A DNA stretch of 64,000 nt from Pseudeuparius sepicola (GCA_963920635.1 OY987299.1:115755373-115819372); one strand, 5' to 3'. Positions 46,701-61,700 are shown, numbered from the stretch's first letter. Program-made: numbers and translations. Notes: generated from the letters alone by a model not told the origin.

Positions 46701-49700
46701 GCATTTGACAGCCAATGATGTGTGGGCCCAATATGGCCGAGCTCTCGGTGGGACATAGATATGTATATAGGTGGGACTAGGGTTCCTGGATAGAGAGAGT
46801 TGGGACAATAAAGTCATTAGTGTCGTTATTCGCCGATTTTGGGCATTATTTTCTATCTTTTGCACCCGCAAAAATTTTAGATTTCCATAGAAACTGTATG
46901 TGACATTCGAGGTTTTTTGTATTTAGGTTATGATTTATGTCAAATTAGGCATAAATATAAATAACATTATCGGATAGTTTAAGTTTTGAGTTGACAAAAA
47001 TAGCAGCAAGAAAATATGACACTAAAAGAATGACACTGTGATTTTCCCTTTAAAATAATTCAAAAGAAAAATGTAAAATATTGCATATATTAGTTTTCAG
47101 GCATTAGTTGCAGCTGCCCAATTATTAGAAATAACCAAATACCTGGCATGGCGAAAATAATATAGTTTATAGTAAAAGTTCTGGGAATTATTTCAAATGA
47201 CTCAAGTATCCCAAAATGTTCTGCAGAATTATTATCACAGAAAACACTAGAGAAAATAACAAAGAAGATGTCATAGAATAAATGGATAATGATAATGATA
47301 ATTAAGTATCTGCATAATATAAAATCCTATAAATTGTTGGAAATGGACAGAAACTAGAGCAGAGGTTACCTACACATTAGAAGACATTGTTCGAATGTGT
47401 TCTAGACTATATCATATATAAATTTAATACATTAATTTTTACAAATTTGCATTTTAATCGTCAAAGTCCTATTTTAATTAAACTGTGGATAAACACAATT
47501 TAGTAACAGTAATAATAGTAATTAATTAATGAATAGGAGGAGCTTTTCAAATAACCCGCCAATTGTTTAATATATATTCCTCACCCCGCCTGTATTAGGG
47601 ACCAACTTTACTACATATAGATATTCCTGTGATCAGAAGTTTGTTATGCCCATGGAATCTATCCCAAATTATTTTTCATCCACAAAATTGATGTGACCAG
47701 GGACCCTTTAAAGTAAAAGAGTCCCTGGATGTGACTTTTGAAAAATTATTCTTTCTGTTAAAAAGTGGCATTATTAACTCCCCAATCCAGGAACTCTAAG
47801 TGGGACAAATGATTGTATTGGAAAAGCAGTCTAGTTTATTTTACGAGGGCCGTGGATTACAATCATCCCTATATTGGTCGATACAGGGTGTCAGGGTTTT
47901 TGTAGACAAACTTTTACAATTTGTAGGAAAAGTCAGAACAAAAAGTTCCTATAAACATGGGTGTATAAACCCTTAATTTTCAAGATACAGAGCTTTTAAC
48001 AAAATAATTATTTTCATATTTTATTTAATAACACGGAAATGACGATACGTATCGAGTTCAAACTCAGTAGGTAACAGGTCTTCAAGGCCCACAGGAATGT
48101 GGACAGGAATGTGTGACAAAAAGTAGAAAAACAGACCATCTGGCTAATTTTGGGATTCCGCTACCAGCTAACATGAATGAAAAAGATTTTGACCAATTTT
48201 CTCAAAAAAAAACCACTGCCGGGAGAATTTTATAAGTGAATCTAGCTCTTAGAAAGCATTAGAAATTAAAAAATGAACCGATTTTTTTAAAAGCTGTTGG
48301 TATAGAAATTATGTTTAAAAAGGGCTGCTAGGTACCCCCGTGCACACCACTGATGAATTTAAATGGGCACTTCATTAGCACACATGTGGACCTATTATAT
48401 ACAAAGTTTGAAGTTGATATTCCTTTTCAGCTCACAAATAAATAAAATATGAAAATAATTATTTTCTTAAACACCTTCTATCTTGAAAACTAAAGGTTTA
48501 TACACCCATGTTTATAGGAACCTTCTGTTCTAAAATGACTTGTTCTACGAATTATCAAAGTTTGTCTACAAAACCATGGACAAGCCGTATACTGTACCCC
48601 ACATTTTCATTATACAAATAAATCTTGGACATTTTTAAATACGGAAAATTTGTTTCTAATAGGGCAGTCCAATGAACCACGATCAGCTGATAATGGCTGC
48701 TACAGGGGTTCATGTTTTTATTTTGTTGTTAATAATTAAGGGAGTGGAGGAAGTTGAGATAACATTAGTTTTTCCCGAACCAAAAATTTTTTTGAGACCT
48801 CTATAAACTATTTTTTAGAGGATAAGGTTACCTTTCCAACAAAAAAATGTTATCTTCAATCTTTAGTGCTTGCATCATCATCATCAATAAACCAATTTGA
48901 AGGCATTTAAGCGTGTTTTACTTCAAAGAAATATGGCTTTCGTTTTATGCTTCATAACAGCTTATTGTAAGCACTAAAATAGGTAAGAACATTTATATTT
49001 GAAATTAGAGGAAAATCTGCAGCATTTAACTAAACATAAATTTGTTCAATGCAAAAGGGTCTACATTTTTACAAAGTTATTACACAATATCATTGAATAA
49101 ATACCTTAATCAATGACAATATAAATGCACAAAAATAAACTAAAACTACAATTTTTACAACGAACGCTCTGAAATAATAATAAATAAAACTAGGCAAAAC
49201 TAACACCAACTGATTTACCAGCCAAGCTTTGTTTGTCCTACAAAGGTCATTTTGGGCTCCTCATCAGCTCTGTTTTGTTGGACTTCTCTATACATTTCCG
49301 ATGCTTTTCAACTGTATAACTTATAGTTTATTATTTATGAAAGACAGCCTGCCAGAACTGATAATAGGAAGGCAGCCTCTGCAAGGTAATAGCATTGAAT
49401 GAAAGATATATACCTAATCTGTAGACCAGGTGGCCACGGGATGTGGCTCACTCCCAACTTTTCTTTTCTTTTTTAAGATAAAAATTTGAAATATATATTT
49501 TTTTACATATTTATATTAACATTTTTTTCTACTTCTGGTTTTACCGGAAATAACACCAACTTTGCACTTTTTAAATGGAACCCCGTGTATATTTTTACAT
49601 ATTCGGATTCAGCATGAAATCGGTTGCGTCTAATGTTGCCAAGCTTTTCGAGCGCATGCAAGCGGCTTACTGCTCGCGTTTCATTAGATGGTTCCCCTGG

Positions 49701-52700
49701 ATTTCAGCCGCTTGCAGAAAAATTCCGCTCGGTCGCTTGCCCTTAATTTCAGCGGTCTGTTTACGCGTGCACATTCATGACAATTTTGGGAAGGGGAAGC
49801 TTGGGCAAATCGGCCCTGGTAATTCTAGGTCATAATTATTTTAAAATTAGTATATTGTTCATAAATAATATATTAATTAACTAGCAGAACTAGCAGAAAG
49901 AATAGAAAGTTTAGTAGATAGTTACAGAGTAGTTGTACGTAATGATGGGACAGTGGTTATAAATGGTTATAATAATTATTATTATAGGATCCATTTCAAT
50001 GAACGAGCTCAATAATTGACGGTAAAAATTTTGAATTTTAGTAAAACTTTGAGGTTATGGGTCTTTCTTCTTATCCTGTTTTGCAGGTCGCTCGATTTGC
50101 TGTCATTTTATAGACCGTCTAATGCAACCTGTGCATATCTTAAGCGCAATTTTAAAGCTTGGAAGCGAAACCCTCGAAAAGCTTTGTAACGTTAGACGCA
50201 ACCATTCCGTGTACCTACCCCACAACATTTCTGTAAAATTTCGACAGGTCTGTCAATTTTTATTTAAAATTTTAATTTTGCACCTAGAAGAGCATGAACT
50301 TTCTAAATATGCTTAATTTGCCTTCCGTAACCACAGAAAAATTTAAATTTTAACAAACAACAATTTTTGACATATTTACAAGTCATCTTACATGTAGAGA
50401 TTAAATTTTTGCAAAATACTCTTTTTTTCTAATAGGACCACTGTGGCTGGCTCCTAATGTGTTCATCAAAGAGGATTTTGTTGTCTTTAATTTGTTGGAC
50501 CGATTTCTAAAATCGACTATCAAATACGGCCCCAGTACTATTTTTCAATTGTAAAAAAAAAACATTTTACAGGAAATACTTGTAGCCCAAATTTCAAATT
50601 TGTATTTTACAAAATAAAATAAAAATTGCAGGTGAGCCATATCCCATGGCCACCTGGTATATACAGGGTGTTTTCTAACCTCTCTGGCAAAAGGAAGGAG
50701 GTGAATTTTCCCTAATTTTAAGATGAAAATGTGGTATAAAATTTTTTCCAATGTCGCTTCGTTTTTGAAATAGAGGGTTTTGAAAAAATAAAATTTTATG
50801 CGTTTTCCTTTTATTATTAATTGGTGGCAAACTATATTCCAGTGATATTTGGTACACATAATAAGGGGTTTGAGTACTTTGTGTCCAATTAGTTCATTGG
50901 CGGAGATCCGGGTAACGATTACCATAATTTTGCAAAAATAAATAATACGGGCCTGTTATGGATTGAATATTATTTTATCTTATTTAAGGCAAAAATTAAT
51001 TTTAAGCAAATTTTTTCTTGCTTTTTTCTCGTATCTTTTTCAGTTTTCAAGTAAAATGTAATTTAGTTGCTAATGTTACACGATTCGGGCCAGTCCCAAA
51101 ATTTTCCAGCTTGTAAGAGACAATTTAGCACGTCGTGTACATGGGTGTGTACTGGACATTTTCAGCAGCTTATTTGACTTTTGTTCATGTGAGTTCATTA
51201 TGTAAGATTTTTAAATAATTTACTTTAAATGATTATTATTGTCGTAACTATTAGGTAATTCGTGTAACATTAGCAACTAACTTACATTTTACTCGAAAAC
51301 TGTAAAATATACTAGAAAAACGCAAGAGACGTAATTTGGCTTAAAATTAGTTTTTACTTAGATAAGTTAACAGGCCCGTAATATTTATTTTTGCGAAATT
51401 ATGGTACTTGTTATCCGGATCTCCGTCAATGAACTAATTGAAAAGTTTAAAATGGACACAAAGTAAAGTACTCAAACCTCTTATTATGTGTACCAAATAT
51501 CACTGGAATTTTGTTTGCCACTAATTAATAATAAAAAGAAAACACATAAAATTTTATACTACATTTTCCTCTTAAAATTAGGCAAAAATTCACCTCCTTC
51601 CTTGTGTCAGAGAGGTTAGGAAACACCCTGTATATATACTCAATGGTAATAGCATCCAAACCACAAGCAAAAACACATTTTAAAATCACATGTACACGCT
51701 AAATTACTAAGAATTTTCTACCAGTCCGTAACCAGTGTCAAGGCACACTTGTTGTCTTTCATGTTCTGAAATCTTATAGTTATGCCTAGAAGACTATTTT
51801 TTTATTATTCGTATTATTGGTAGATAAATTTTCCCTATGGACATTTTCTAACTATAAAGAGGTCAATCTAAAGTTCATGCATTGTGAGGTAAATTCTGTA
51901 TCTATCTATTTACTAGATCCTCTTCGTTTTTTACTGACCATCGGCTTTCTTAATTTCCTAAAAGCTTCTTACTGACGTTTATAGAATTTACCGTCATTTG
52001 TGTTCTGATGCTTCAGAAATGGTAGAAACAGTGAAAAAATATAAAAACCCTTTCAATAAGATTTGAGAACGGAATTGTATCTAGTTACCATTCTGGTGTG
52101 GTCTCATAACTTATCACTCTTATTAGTGCCACTGCTAGTATTTTTTGACAATTTTTTTTATTATTTATTTATCGACGGCAGTGCCAGTTACAGTTTACTT
52201 AAACTAAACAATGTTTTTTTGCAATAATACATGAGAACCTATTCATAGATTCACGTATATTGTTTATAAAAGCATTATTTAACAATATGTAATATATGGA
52301 TAATCCACATGCACATCTAGGGAGAAAGCATGCCGGACGTTTTATACAGTGTGTCCATAGATTGAATTCACATAAGGTGTAAATAACAAAAAAAAATCGA
52401 GTTGAAATTTGAGCTTCTGGGGATCAGCCCTGCTTGGTTAGAAACTAATTTGTGACATAATTTTACAGTCGAAAAGTCACATATGCCTTGGAAAGTACGA
52501 AAGTGCTCTTTCTGTAGCTTTCATATCAAAATTTTATTAAGAAAACTTGTTCACAATGAAAAACTGGATAGGTGTGAAAAAATTCAAAGGCCTATACTAA
52601 AATCCAGTAATTCTTACGCATGGCATAAATAAAAACTTGTGTTCGAAGTCGTTCCGCGAAATGATTGGTCAATATGCCATAAAATATCAGCGCGTCCGGC

Positions 52701-55700
52701 AACAGGGATGAACTTGATCGCAAAAGCATATTTGTGCGGTTTTATCTTGTTGTTTTTTGACTCATTTTAATTAAGCCAATAATTTTTTTCAGAAATATTT
52801 TGACGTAAACAATTGTAAAAGTAAAATTAAATAAAGGTTGTGCCTCAGTGCGGCTCTGGCGAAAATCTCAAAGCACACGTTCTGGTTTACATCCAGCGTA
52901 AGAGTTATTTGATTTTAGTATAGGTCGACTTTGATTTTTTCTGCTAAAAATTAAAATGAACAAAAATCAAAGTAGACCTAGGCTTTTGAATTTTTTCACA
53001 CCTATCCAGTTTTTCATTGTGAACAAGTTTTCTTAAAAACATTTTCATGTGAAAGTTACACAAAGTGCACTTTTCTAAAAAAAGTTGGATAAATACCAAA
53101 AAATCAAAGTAATCCTAGACTTTCGAAATTACGCAATCCTATTCAGTTTTTTATTCTGAACAAGTTTCCTTAATAGTATTTTGTCGTAAAACCTACAAAA
53201 GGGCACTTTACTGATGTGGAAAATTAGTTTTTTTATCATTTCCAAGGCATATGTAATTTTTCGAAAGTAAAATTATGTCATAAATTAGTTTTAATCCAAG
53301 CAGGGCTGATCCCCACAAGCTCAAATTTCAACTTTATTTTTTTTTTGTTTTTACAGCTTATGTGAACTCAATCTGTGGACCAACTGTATGACTTTGCAAG
53401 TCTTACCTTAAGTTCACATTGTAGCTACATATATATTTAAACCATGGCTCCTAAATGGAAGCATGTCACATTGACTCATACTTATACATTATAATAATAT
53501 GCGTCACAATGGTCTACAATGGATACTCTAGTTAGCAAATGTTTGACACTGACATAAGGACATGAAATACAATAGATACAGGGGACAGATTTTTCAAAAA
53601 CTAAAGTTGTGCAGCTGTTTTGTTGGTAGATTTTAATAGAAGAAAATTAGTAGGTAATGACTGGACCATTTTAATTTTTAGCGCCATCTGTTGTTTGTAT
53701 CCAATATTGCCCTTGTATCCTCTTGACTCTGTCACACATTGGCTAACTAGGGATTCAATAAACAAGGATGCGATTCAAATTTTCAAATAGAATTCTGTCG
53801 GTCAACCTAGCAAAACAAACATTATCTATAATTATAAATCTTATTGAAATGGCATTGACAACTGCCAACTGAAAATGTTTCATTTAATTTTTCATTTCCC
53901 TTATGTTGTCTTTTTGAAGTGCCTCTATATTTTCAAATGTTACCTTTTGTTTCCTTGTTTTGTGGTTGTAGGTGAATAGATTTTGAGAAAAGTCGATATT
54001 TTTATTTGCCTTTGCAGCATTTTTCGCTAAGGCGACAAAAGTTCTAGGGGGTAAATAATGTTATAAGTTTACCCTTGTACAAATCAACTGCTTCAAGAGA
54101 CAAACAGTGCTATTCATAAAGTTTGCGTCAAATGGGAAAATTATGTATTACCTATTAGATTTTTTAAAAATCTGATTTTGGGCTAAGTTGGCATATGTCC
54201 TGGGTACACTATTTTGCCTAAAGAGAGTTGTGACATTTGAAATAAAAAATTGAAAAAATAATGAACTTTTCTTAAAATTAAAGACTTTGCATCAATATTG
54301 CATTGTTACACAACAACTATTTTCAAAAAGCTTATTTTCTCCTTAATTTTGCTTTGAAATTTATTCGTATTGTAATGATTTTGTAAGCGAGCAACCAGTA
54401 AATAAGTGTCTCAGGTTACTTGAGGGAAAAAATACCGAGGACCGATTTAAATAGAAATAATTAAGAAAAAACAAACATCCTGAGATCGTTTTGAAAATTT
54501 TCATAGAGGCACAATAACACAATCAAAGGCAAACCCGATTTTTCCCACATTTTAATTTTAAATGTCAAATTTGACAGCATGGGTTGTGACATCATGAGCG
54601 TCTAGGCGCAATAGTGTACCCAAAACATGCACCAACATATGGACCGGGAGATAGTGACAGATTTTTGGACGTGATTTTACTCAGTATGCCTTTCAAAGGG
54701 CATTATGTGGCACATATTCTCACAATAATAAGGTATGAATCAGAGAGTCATCCTGGGTTCTTCATGTGAAAAACTGAGTTTTCAATTATTCGAAAAATAT
54801 GCGTTTTGATATGATTTTATACAGGCTGCCATGTGTTTTATAATGAACTTCAAAATAAAAAATTCCTCGGAAAAAATAGGCATACCGTTAGGGTGGGTCC
54901 AAAGAGCTATTATTGCCACGTGATCTTGTATTTTAATAATTAATTTTTCCACGTTTCTGAACAGGCTGCCAATGAGAAGTATGCAAGTTCTTATTATGAA
55001 AATGCTGAAAAAAATATGGCATACCGTTTGCGCATGTCCAAGTACACTTTACATCGAATAACTCGTTTAAATGATTACATAACATTCAATTTAAATAGTA
55101 CTTGGACATGCGCGAAAGGTATGCCATCCTTTTTTCAGCATTTTCATAATAAGAACTTGCATACTTCTCATTGGCAGCTTGTTCAGAAACGTGGAAAAAT
55201 TAATTATTAAAATACAAGATCACGTGGCAATAATAGCCCTTTGGACCCACCCTAACGGTATGCCTATGGTTTTCCGAGGAATTTTCTATTTGAACTTCAT
55301 TATAAAAAACATGGCAGCCTGTATAAAATCATATCAAAACGCATATTTTTCGAATAATTGAAAACTCAGTTTTTCACATGAAGAACCCAGGATGACTCTC
55401 TGATTCATACCTTATTATTGTGAGAATACGTGAATACGTATGCCCTTTGAAAGGCATACTGAGTAAAATCACGTCCAAAAATCTGTCACTATCTCCCGGT
55501 CTAATAGCACGAAATCAGATTTTCAAAAAAATCTATTAATATATTTTTTTCCCATTAATCAGTCAATAGATTCCAACATTATTTTGCATAAAACTTTTAT
55601 TTTTCGACTTTTTGGAATATTCTTTAGCAAATATATATATTTTAAATTGTTTTCCAAAACAATAATTACAATACACGCAACATTTGCATTTTGCATGTAT

Positions 55701-58700
55701 AAAGCATGTCCATAACTTTGTGTTTATTTGGCTTGTTAGTACCTCATTAATCTCACTTTAGAAATATCCTTAAACCTTTGGATGACGAACACGTCTCTGG
55801 CAATGAACTTGACAGTTCAAATGACGAAGAGGAATCCGAGGATGATCCTAACAAATTGTGGTGCATCTGCAACCAGCCACACAATAATCGCTTCATGATT
55901 TGTTGTGATAGCTGCGAGGAATGGTAAAAGGATTCCACAATTTATTTTCATTTCTCATTATTGTTTCCATTAGGTATCATGGTAAGTGCGTGAACATCAC
56001 GAAATCCATGGGCCAGCAAATGGAATCGGAAGGGAAGGAGTGGATCTGCGTATTTTGCAAGGATTCGCATTTAAAAAGGCCCCAGGCAGCTGCGAAGAGG
56101 ATCCGGAAAGCATCTAGAAACTCGAGGACTTCGAGCGACAGCAGTACCACTGTCAAAAAGCCGGAGGTTAAAACTGGGACTTCGATACCTTGTGTGGTGT
56201 GTGAAAAGCAGTCTAGGAAGAATTCGATATATTGTAGCGAGAAATGTATCTTGCAGCACGCACAGGGAATCGAGAGGGTAAGAAAAATTAAGATACTATA
56301 TTAAAATAACATCTTATTTGATTCAAATAAATGTGTACACTATATATTTATTTAAATAGAAAAGTGCTCAAAAAAGGAACTGCTAAGATTCTGTTGATTT
56401 TATTGTAAGACATCTGGTAACAGTGGTAAATAATATTTTTCATATCCAGTGAATTTTTCCATTAGTGTCAAATTAAGGGCAATTTTTTAAAGGTTGTCTT
56501 CTAAGACAAAATCAAGATAATTTTGCTTTGTTTAATTTTACCCTCTTACTCCACTGAAAGAAAATGGACTATTTTTTAAATTTTGCCATTGTTATTTTTT
56601 GCCAAGTTTACAAGAAAAGCACAGAAAGGTCCAGAAAAGAAGCAAGTAACCTTACAAATTTTTAACTATTTTCACCCGTTTTATTTAATGTTTTGTTTTG
56701 TTAAACAGTTTTTTTCAATAAAATATGAACAAGGAAGAATAATTTGGAATTATTTGAAGAAGTACATATATTTATCATAATTTAATACATATTACCCTCA
56801 AAGCTCAGACCTGTTGCTTTTGAAAATTTCAAATAGCAAAGTTGACGGTTTTTCAAATTTAGTGCTAATGAATTCCCTTTACCATCAATAATATTGTAAT
56901 ACATGTTATTTTTTATTTTGGAGCCCTGTTAGAGAAAAGTCCACTTATTGTTTTCTCGCCAATTTGAGCGATTTTTAAAAATATATGTCACGATAGTTTT
57001 TCCTATTTTTGGTACTAAAGTCGTTCCGCGATTCTGTGCCCAAGCCCAGATTATTAATTCCCGTATTGTCAGACTGTGCGTTTCAGAGAAGATTTATAGA
57101 TATTAAAGTCTATCCAATTTACAGCGGCAGTAGATATAAACAAAGTCACATGACCGCCTTGCGATCGATTACCAGGGTCGGACTAATATGAGATTCCAAG
57201 TGGCTTGTAATTCTGAACTAATTCTTTTAGAAGTTCTAAAATTTGTGTTTCTACCTTTCGTGGGTCTTTATAAATTTCCTTAAATTAAGTAGCAAAATAA
57301 ATTTACAGAATATACTGCTCGCGATCCGATCTAAAATATGCAGGAAACACGACTGAGGGAAGACCCTGCATTCTGACATAGAACTAAAACGCTTAAGATT
57401 GGTAAAACTAATAACGCATGTTTGTAATGTGATGCCCGGAATAAATTTGACAACTAAGCTCGACCCTATTGACATTGGTTGCGTTTAAGGCCCCCAATCA
57501 TACCAAGCGCTTTGATTGCAGCGCTTTCTAATTTAGTTTGCTAGCGCTAGCATTTCGTTAAACGGCTATTTTATGACAGTAAATCTAGCGCCCGAAATAT
57601 CGAGATATAAAAATAAATTAAGCTCAAATGCAGCCCCAAAAAAGTAAAATCACGAAATCGAAATTTTACAATGGCTTTCACCACACCAAAATTATAAATA
57701 CAGTCAATAAAGCGAACTGACAGAACAAAGTAAGGTTAGAATAAACCGCTTATAGCAATCACAAGCGACCAAGTGCAAAATTTTTACGCTGCAATCCGCT
57801 GAAATCTAGCGAAACCGTTCAAAGCGCGCAAGCATAAAACCACTTGCAAGCGATTGCAATTGCTTTGTCGTCTTAAACACAACCATTTTATACCAGAGCT
57901 GTTTGAGCGGGCTGTTTGTTTACAATTTACAGGTGTGAGGCGTGAATTATTTTAAAGGAGTTGTATATTTTGTATGAATTTACTGTATTTCGTCGAAAAT
58001 GTGCTTTGTTGGTTATTGTACAAATACATCCTATAATACCAACAATTTTTTGTGAATGTACCCACTGCACCAGATAAAAAGAAACTGTGGTTTGAAGAAG
58101 CTGTTCCACGCAACCTCCCTACGACTTTAACAGTACATTTCTGTTATGAAGATCATTTCCAGTTACCATAAATGGCATAAATATGACTATGCTGGGCAGA
58201 TTGTCAGTACCTAGTTGCTTTTAACCTAGTTGCTTTTACAAAACTACTACTTTGATCAGGTGCCTTTTAATACGATTAATACCCTTTCTAACACAGTTTT
58301 TCATAGTCACACACTATGGAAGAATATCAACTAAGTATTTACGTATTTACTGCGTTTAGCAGTAGAAGTTTATTCTACCACAGTTTAATTATTTATATTA
58401 GTGATTCTCCCTGTAATAATTGATAAATATAAAAGCTGTAGACCCCATAAATGGAATAAATTAAGGGATTATTTAAATCAGGTATTTCCTACCTACTTTT
58501 CCCCACAGTAAATCCATAAATAAATCTTAATATTATGCTTTCCTCTACTTTATCCTCAGACATTTTAAAAGCAGGTATATTATTCTTTTACAATTATTTA
58601 GATCAGAAAAAATGTTCATAACCAAACGTCAAAAGGTATGTTATGCAGAACAGGTTAGGTTATGCGCTGTCAGCTGAAAGATATTTAACTATTTGATTTA

Positions 58701-61700
58701 TTCTTCTTCTGAGCTAGTGTTTGGCAACGGAAAAATATTGTGACGTAGGAACCCACGTCGGCTACCCGAATGAAGATTTAAAAAATCCACATTTTATTTT
58801 TAAATTATTAATTAACGCAACACTTATATATATATGCTGCTAGTGTAATTTGGTGATATTAGATCCACTGATCCACTTTATTTCGAAATTAAATTAGAGG
58901 AAACTTCCCTATTGTGATTTATTTAGAAAATATAATTTTCAGTATATTTTTTTCAAAAACATATAAATAATATTATCATTTTAGCTCTCATTACAACCTA
59001 GAAAATGATGCTGGTTTTAAGCAATTTTATAAAAAAATATCCAGACACTTTCAGGCACATTGCCCAGAAAAAAGCTTAATTTGTTTTCTTTTTCAACAAT
59101 GTAAATCTTACAGGTTGTTGTGTTTCAAAGATCAACTGGTACAATGCTCACGGGAAACAAGGCACCAAGTGCCGCAAATTTAGATCAGTGGCTTAAGGAA
59201 CATCCAGGTTTTGAAGTTGTGAGGTCTTCTGGAAAAATTGTTACTGCAAAGGTAAGATTGAACTTTCTTCAATATTCCCTAATTTGTTGTTTATGTCTCC
59301 TTTTTAGCCTGGTCCTATGACACAGTCCAAATTGAAACTTGTCAAAAACACTGATAATGAAGGAGTTTCACTTGCTGTTCAAAAGAAAGGCGTGAGTATT
59401 GGCCTGATGAAACATTCTCCTAAAACGATAACGGTTCAACATACCCCGCATGGAAAAACCATGAAATATTACAAAATCTTCACGAAAAATATTAACAACA
59501 AAGAACCGAGAACGAAACTGATACAAGCGCAACCAATTCCAGTTACTAAACCAAGTCAAGGAGCCTCCAACAATGCTAATAATAGTAACAACGCCTCTCC
59601 AATTAAAGAAAAGAAAACTATTCAACCCCCAACTCCAAAAACCCCGAAACCGAAGGAAATACCTAAGGAAAAGACTCCAAAAACCCCCAAGTCCAAACCT
59701 GAAGTAGAGAAGACAACGCCGCCACCAAAACAAGAGAATATCCGAGAGAACGTCCAAAAAACGGTGTTTGAACAGTTGATGGTGCGACTGAAAAGCGTGG
59801 AAGACTTAAAACTGACCGAAGAAGAAGTTAAGAACATTTCGTTCGAGATCGAGTCACAACTGTACAAATGTTTCGGGGACACCGGCCAAAAGTACAAGAA
59901 CAAGTATCGCAGTTTGATATTCAACATAAAAGACATAAAAAACCAGACGTTGTGGAGGAGGATCTGCGAGAAGAGGATAAGCCCGTACGAGCTGGTGAGG
60001 CTGTCCCCCGACGACATGGCCAGCCAGGAGTTGGCCATCTGGAGGGAGCGGGAGGCCAAACACCAGCTGGACATGATCAAGAAGTCGGAGTTGGAGCTGT
60101 TGAACTGCAACAGGCAGTACGTGCTGAAGACGCACAAGGGGGAGCAGGTGCTCGAGGACAACCGTCCGGACAAGAACGACAACGCCGAAGTGATCAAGAG
60201 CCTGATGGAGGGCTCCAGCCTGGACGCCGGCGACAAGGAGAGGCGCGACTTGCTCCTCAGGGACAAGGAGAAGAAGGCCGGCTCGAAGCACGGCCACCGG
60301 GACAAGGGCAGGGACGGCAAGTCGGGCAAGGAGAGGAAGGACAAGGACCACAGGAGCCACAGGTCGGCCAGCAGGGAGAGGGACAAGGAGAAGGGCAGGA
60401 GGCGGTCGAGGAGCAGGGAGCGGTCGAGGCACAAGGACAAGAAGAGGGAGAAGAGGAGCAGGTCGAGGAGTAAGGAGAAGGAGAGAGATAGGCGAGTCGA
60501 CTTTTATATTATGGTTCTGAGGTATATGTGGAAAATCGTGTTTTTCATGAAATTGATTGAAGGATGGAGCGAGCAAAAGCATTAAAATACACTCACCTGC
60601 ATTACTCGACCAACAATATAATGGAAATTTATAGATCCAAAACACTTTCACAATATTTACCGCACAGGTTACTTCCTGGCAAATTTCGCTTGTGCCACAT
60701 ATCACACACTTCTTGCATCCCGTATTGCAAAGTAAAACGGTTAATAAATGACACTAGTCTTTATGTATGCCCACCGATAAGTTTTCTGACTGTAACTGTC
60801 AATTTCAATATCCAAAGTTCACAACTATGAGCTCTATCAGTGTCATCTGGTATCTAGCCAGTGTTGTAATGAGCCCAGACTTAACCTACATATTTACTGA
60901 TTTAATTAATTATATAAATAACAGCATTTATTTAAAGCTAGCAACTTAGCCAAAGATAGCGGTAGTACAATAATTATTTTATTGTGATTAAATCCAAATA
61001 TAAGTTCAAACTTCAATTTTTTTGAAAGCAATGAAAATAATGTAAAAAGTTCAATAGTATTAATAACTTTACATTAAGATTATTTGGATTTTTATTTAAA
61101 ACATAAATACATTTGGTACTTTTGCAAATTATTTATTATTTATATATAAAATAATACTTACATAATAAATAAAAAATTAAGTGATATCTAGGTACCTATA
61201 TAGTACCTTCATACATAAAAGAATTGCTTTAATGTAATGTCCCCAGGGCATAATTCTACCGGAAAATTTTCTGAGATTATAAATATTTTAAACATTATCC
61301 GTCGTCAGATGAGGTATTTATAATTTTCTTAAGCATTTTTGAAATTGTTGAAAAATTCAGAGTTTTTGATTTAAGTGTTGGGAAATTCAAGTCAATTTCT
61401 TATCAATATAAAAATTATAGGCAAAATATAAAATAGTGTCTTCTTCTATTTAGAGAATACGTACTACTTTTCAAGAAGGAAATAAGTGAACATTAAATTT
61501 GGGCACAAATTACCCAACTAATTTTTCAATGTTACTAAATTTAATTATCACTTATGTGGGTATTCCCTTTTTGTAATAATAGTAATGTAACAAGATTTAT
61601 ACTATAGTGGACCATTGGTTCGCTTTAGGGCTTTGAACAAATTTTTATTCTTGCATACATACAAAATACTCTTCCAAAATGTAATATCAGGAATTCTCGC

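Larger units (their letters stand above)
56278..59113. other. Intron between exons 6 and 7 of the pps-like gene
   Basis: Contains the dispersed repeat at 57105-57373, the inverted-repeat element at 57477-57884 and a THAP fragment at 57999. Other parts (56300-57000 and 58200-59110) are AT-rich with no supported gene. Confidence 0.45.

Noticed and set aside
59368..60705. Very long minus-strand frames (up to 283 codons) and a +2 frame opposite pps exon 8
   Set aside because: They arise from the GC-rich, purine-rich coding strand, where stops are rare on other frames. The plus frame encodes the TFIIS domain and splices in phase.
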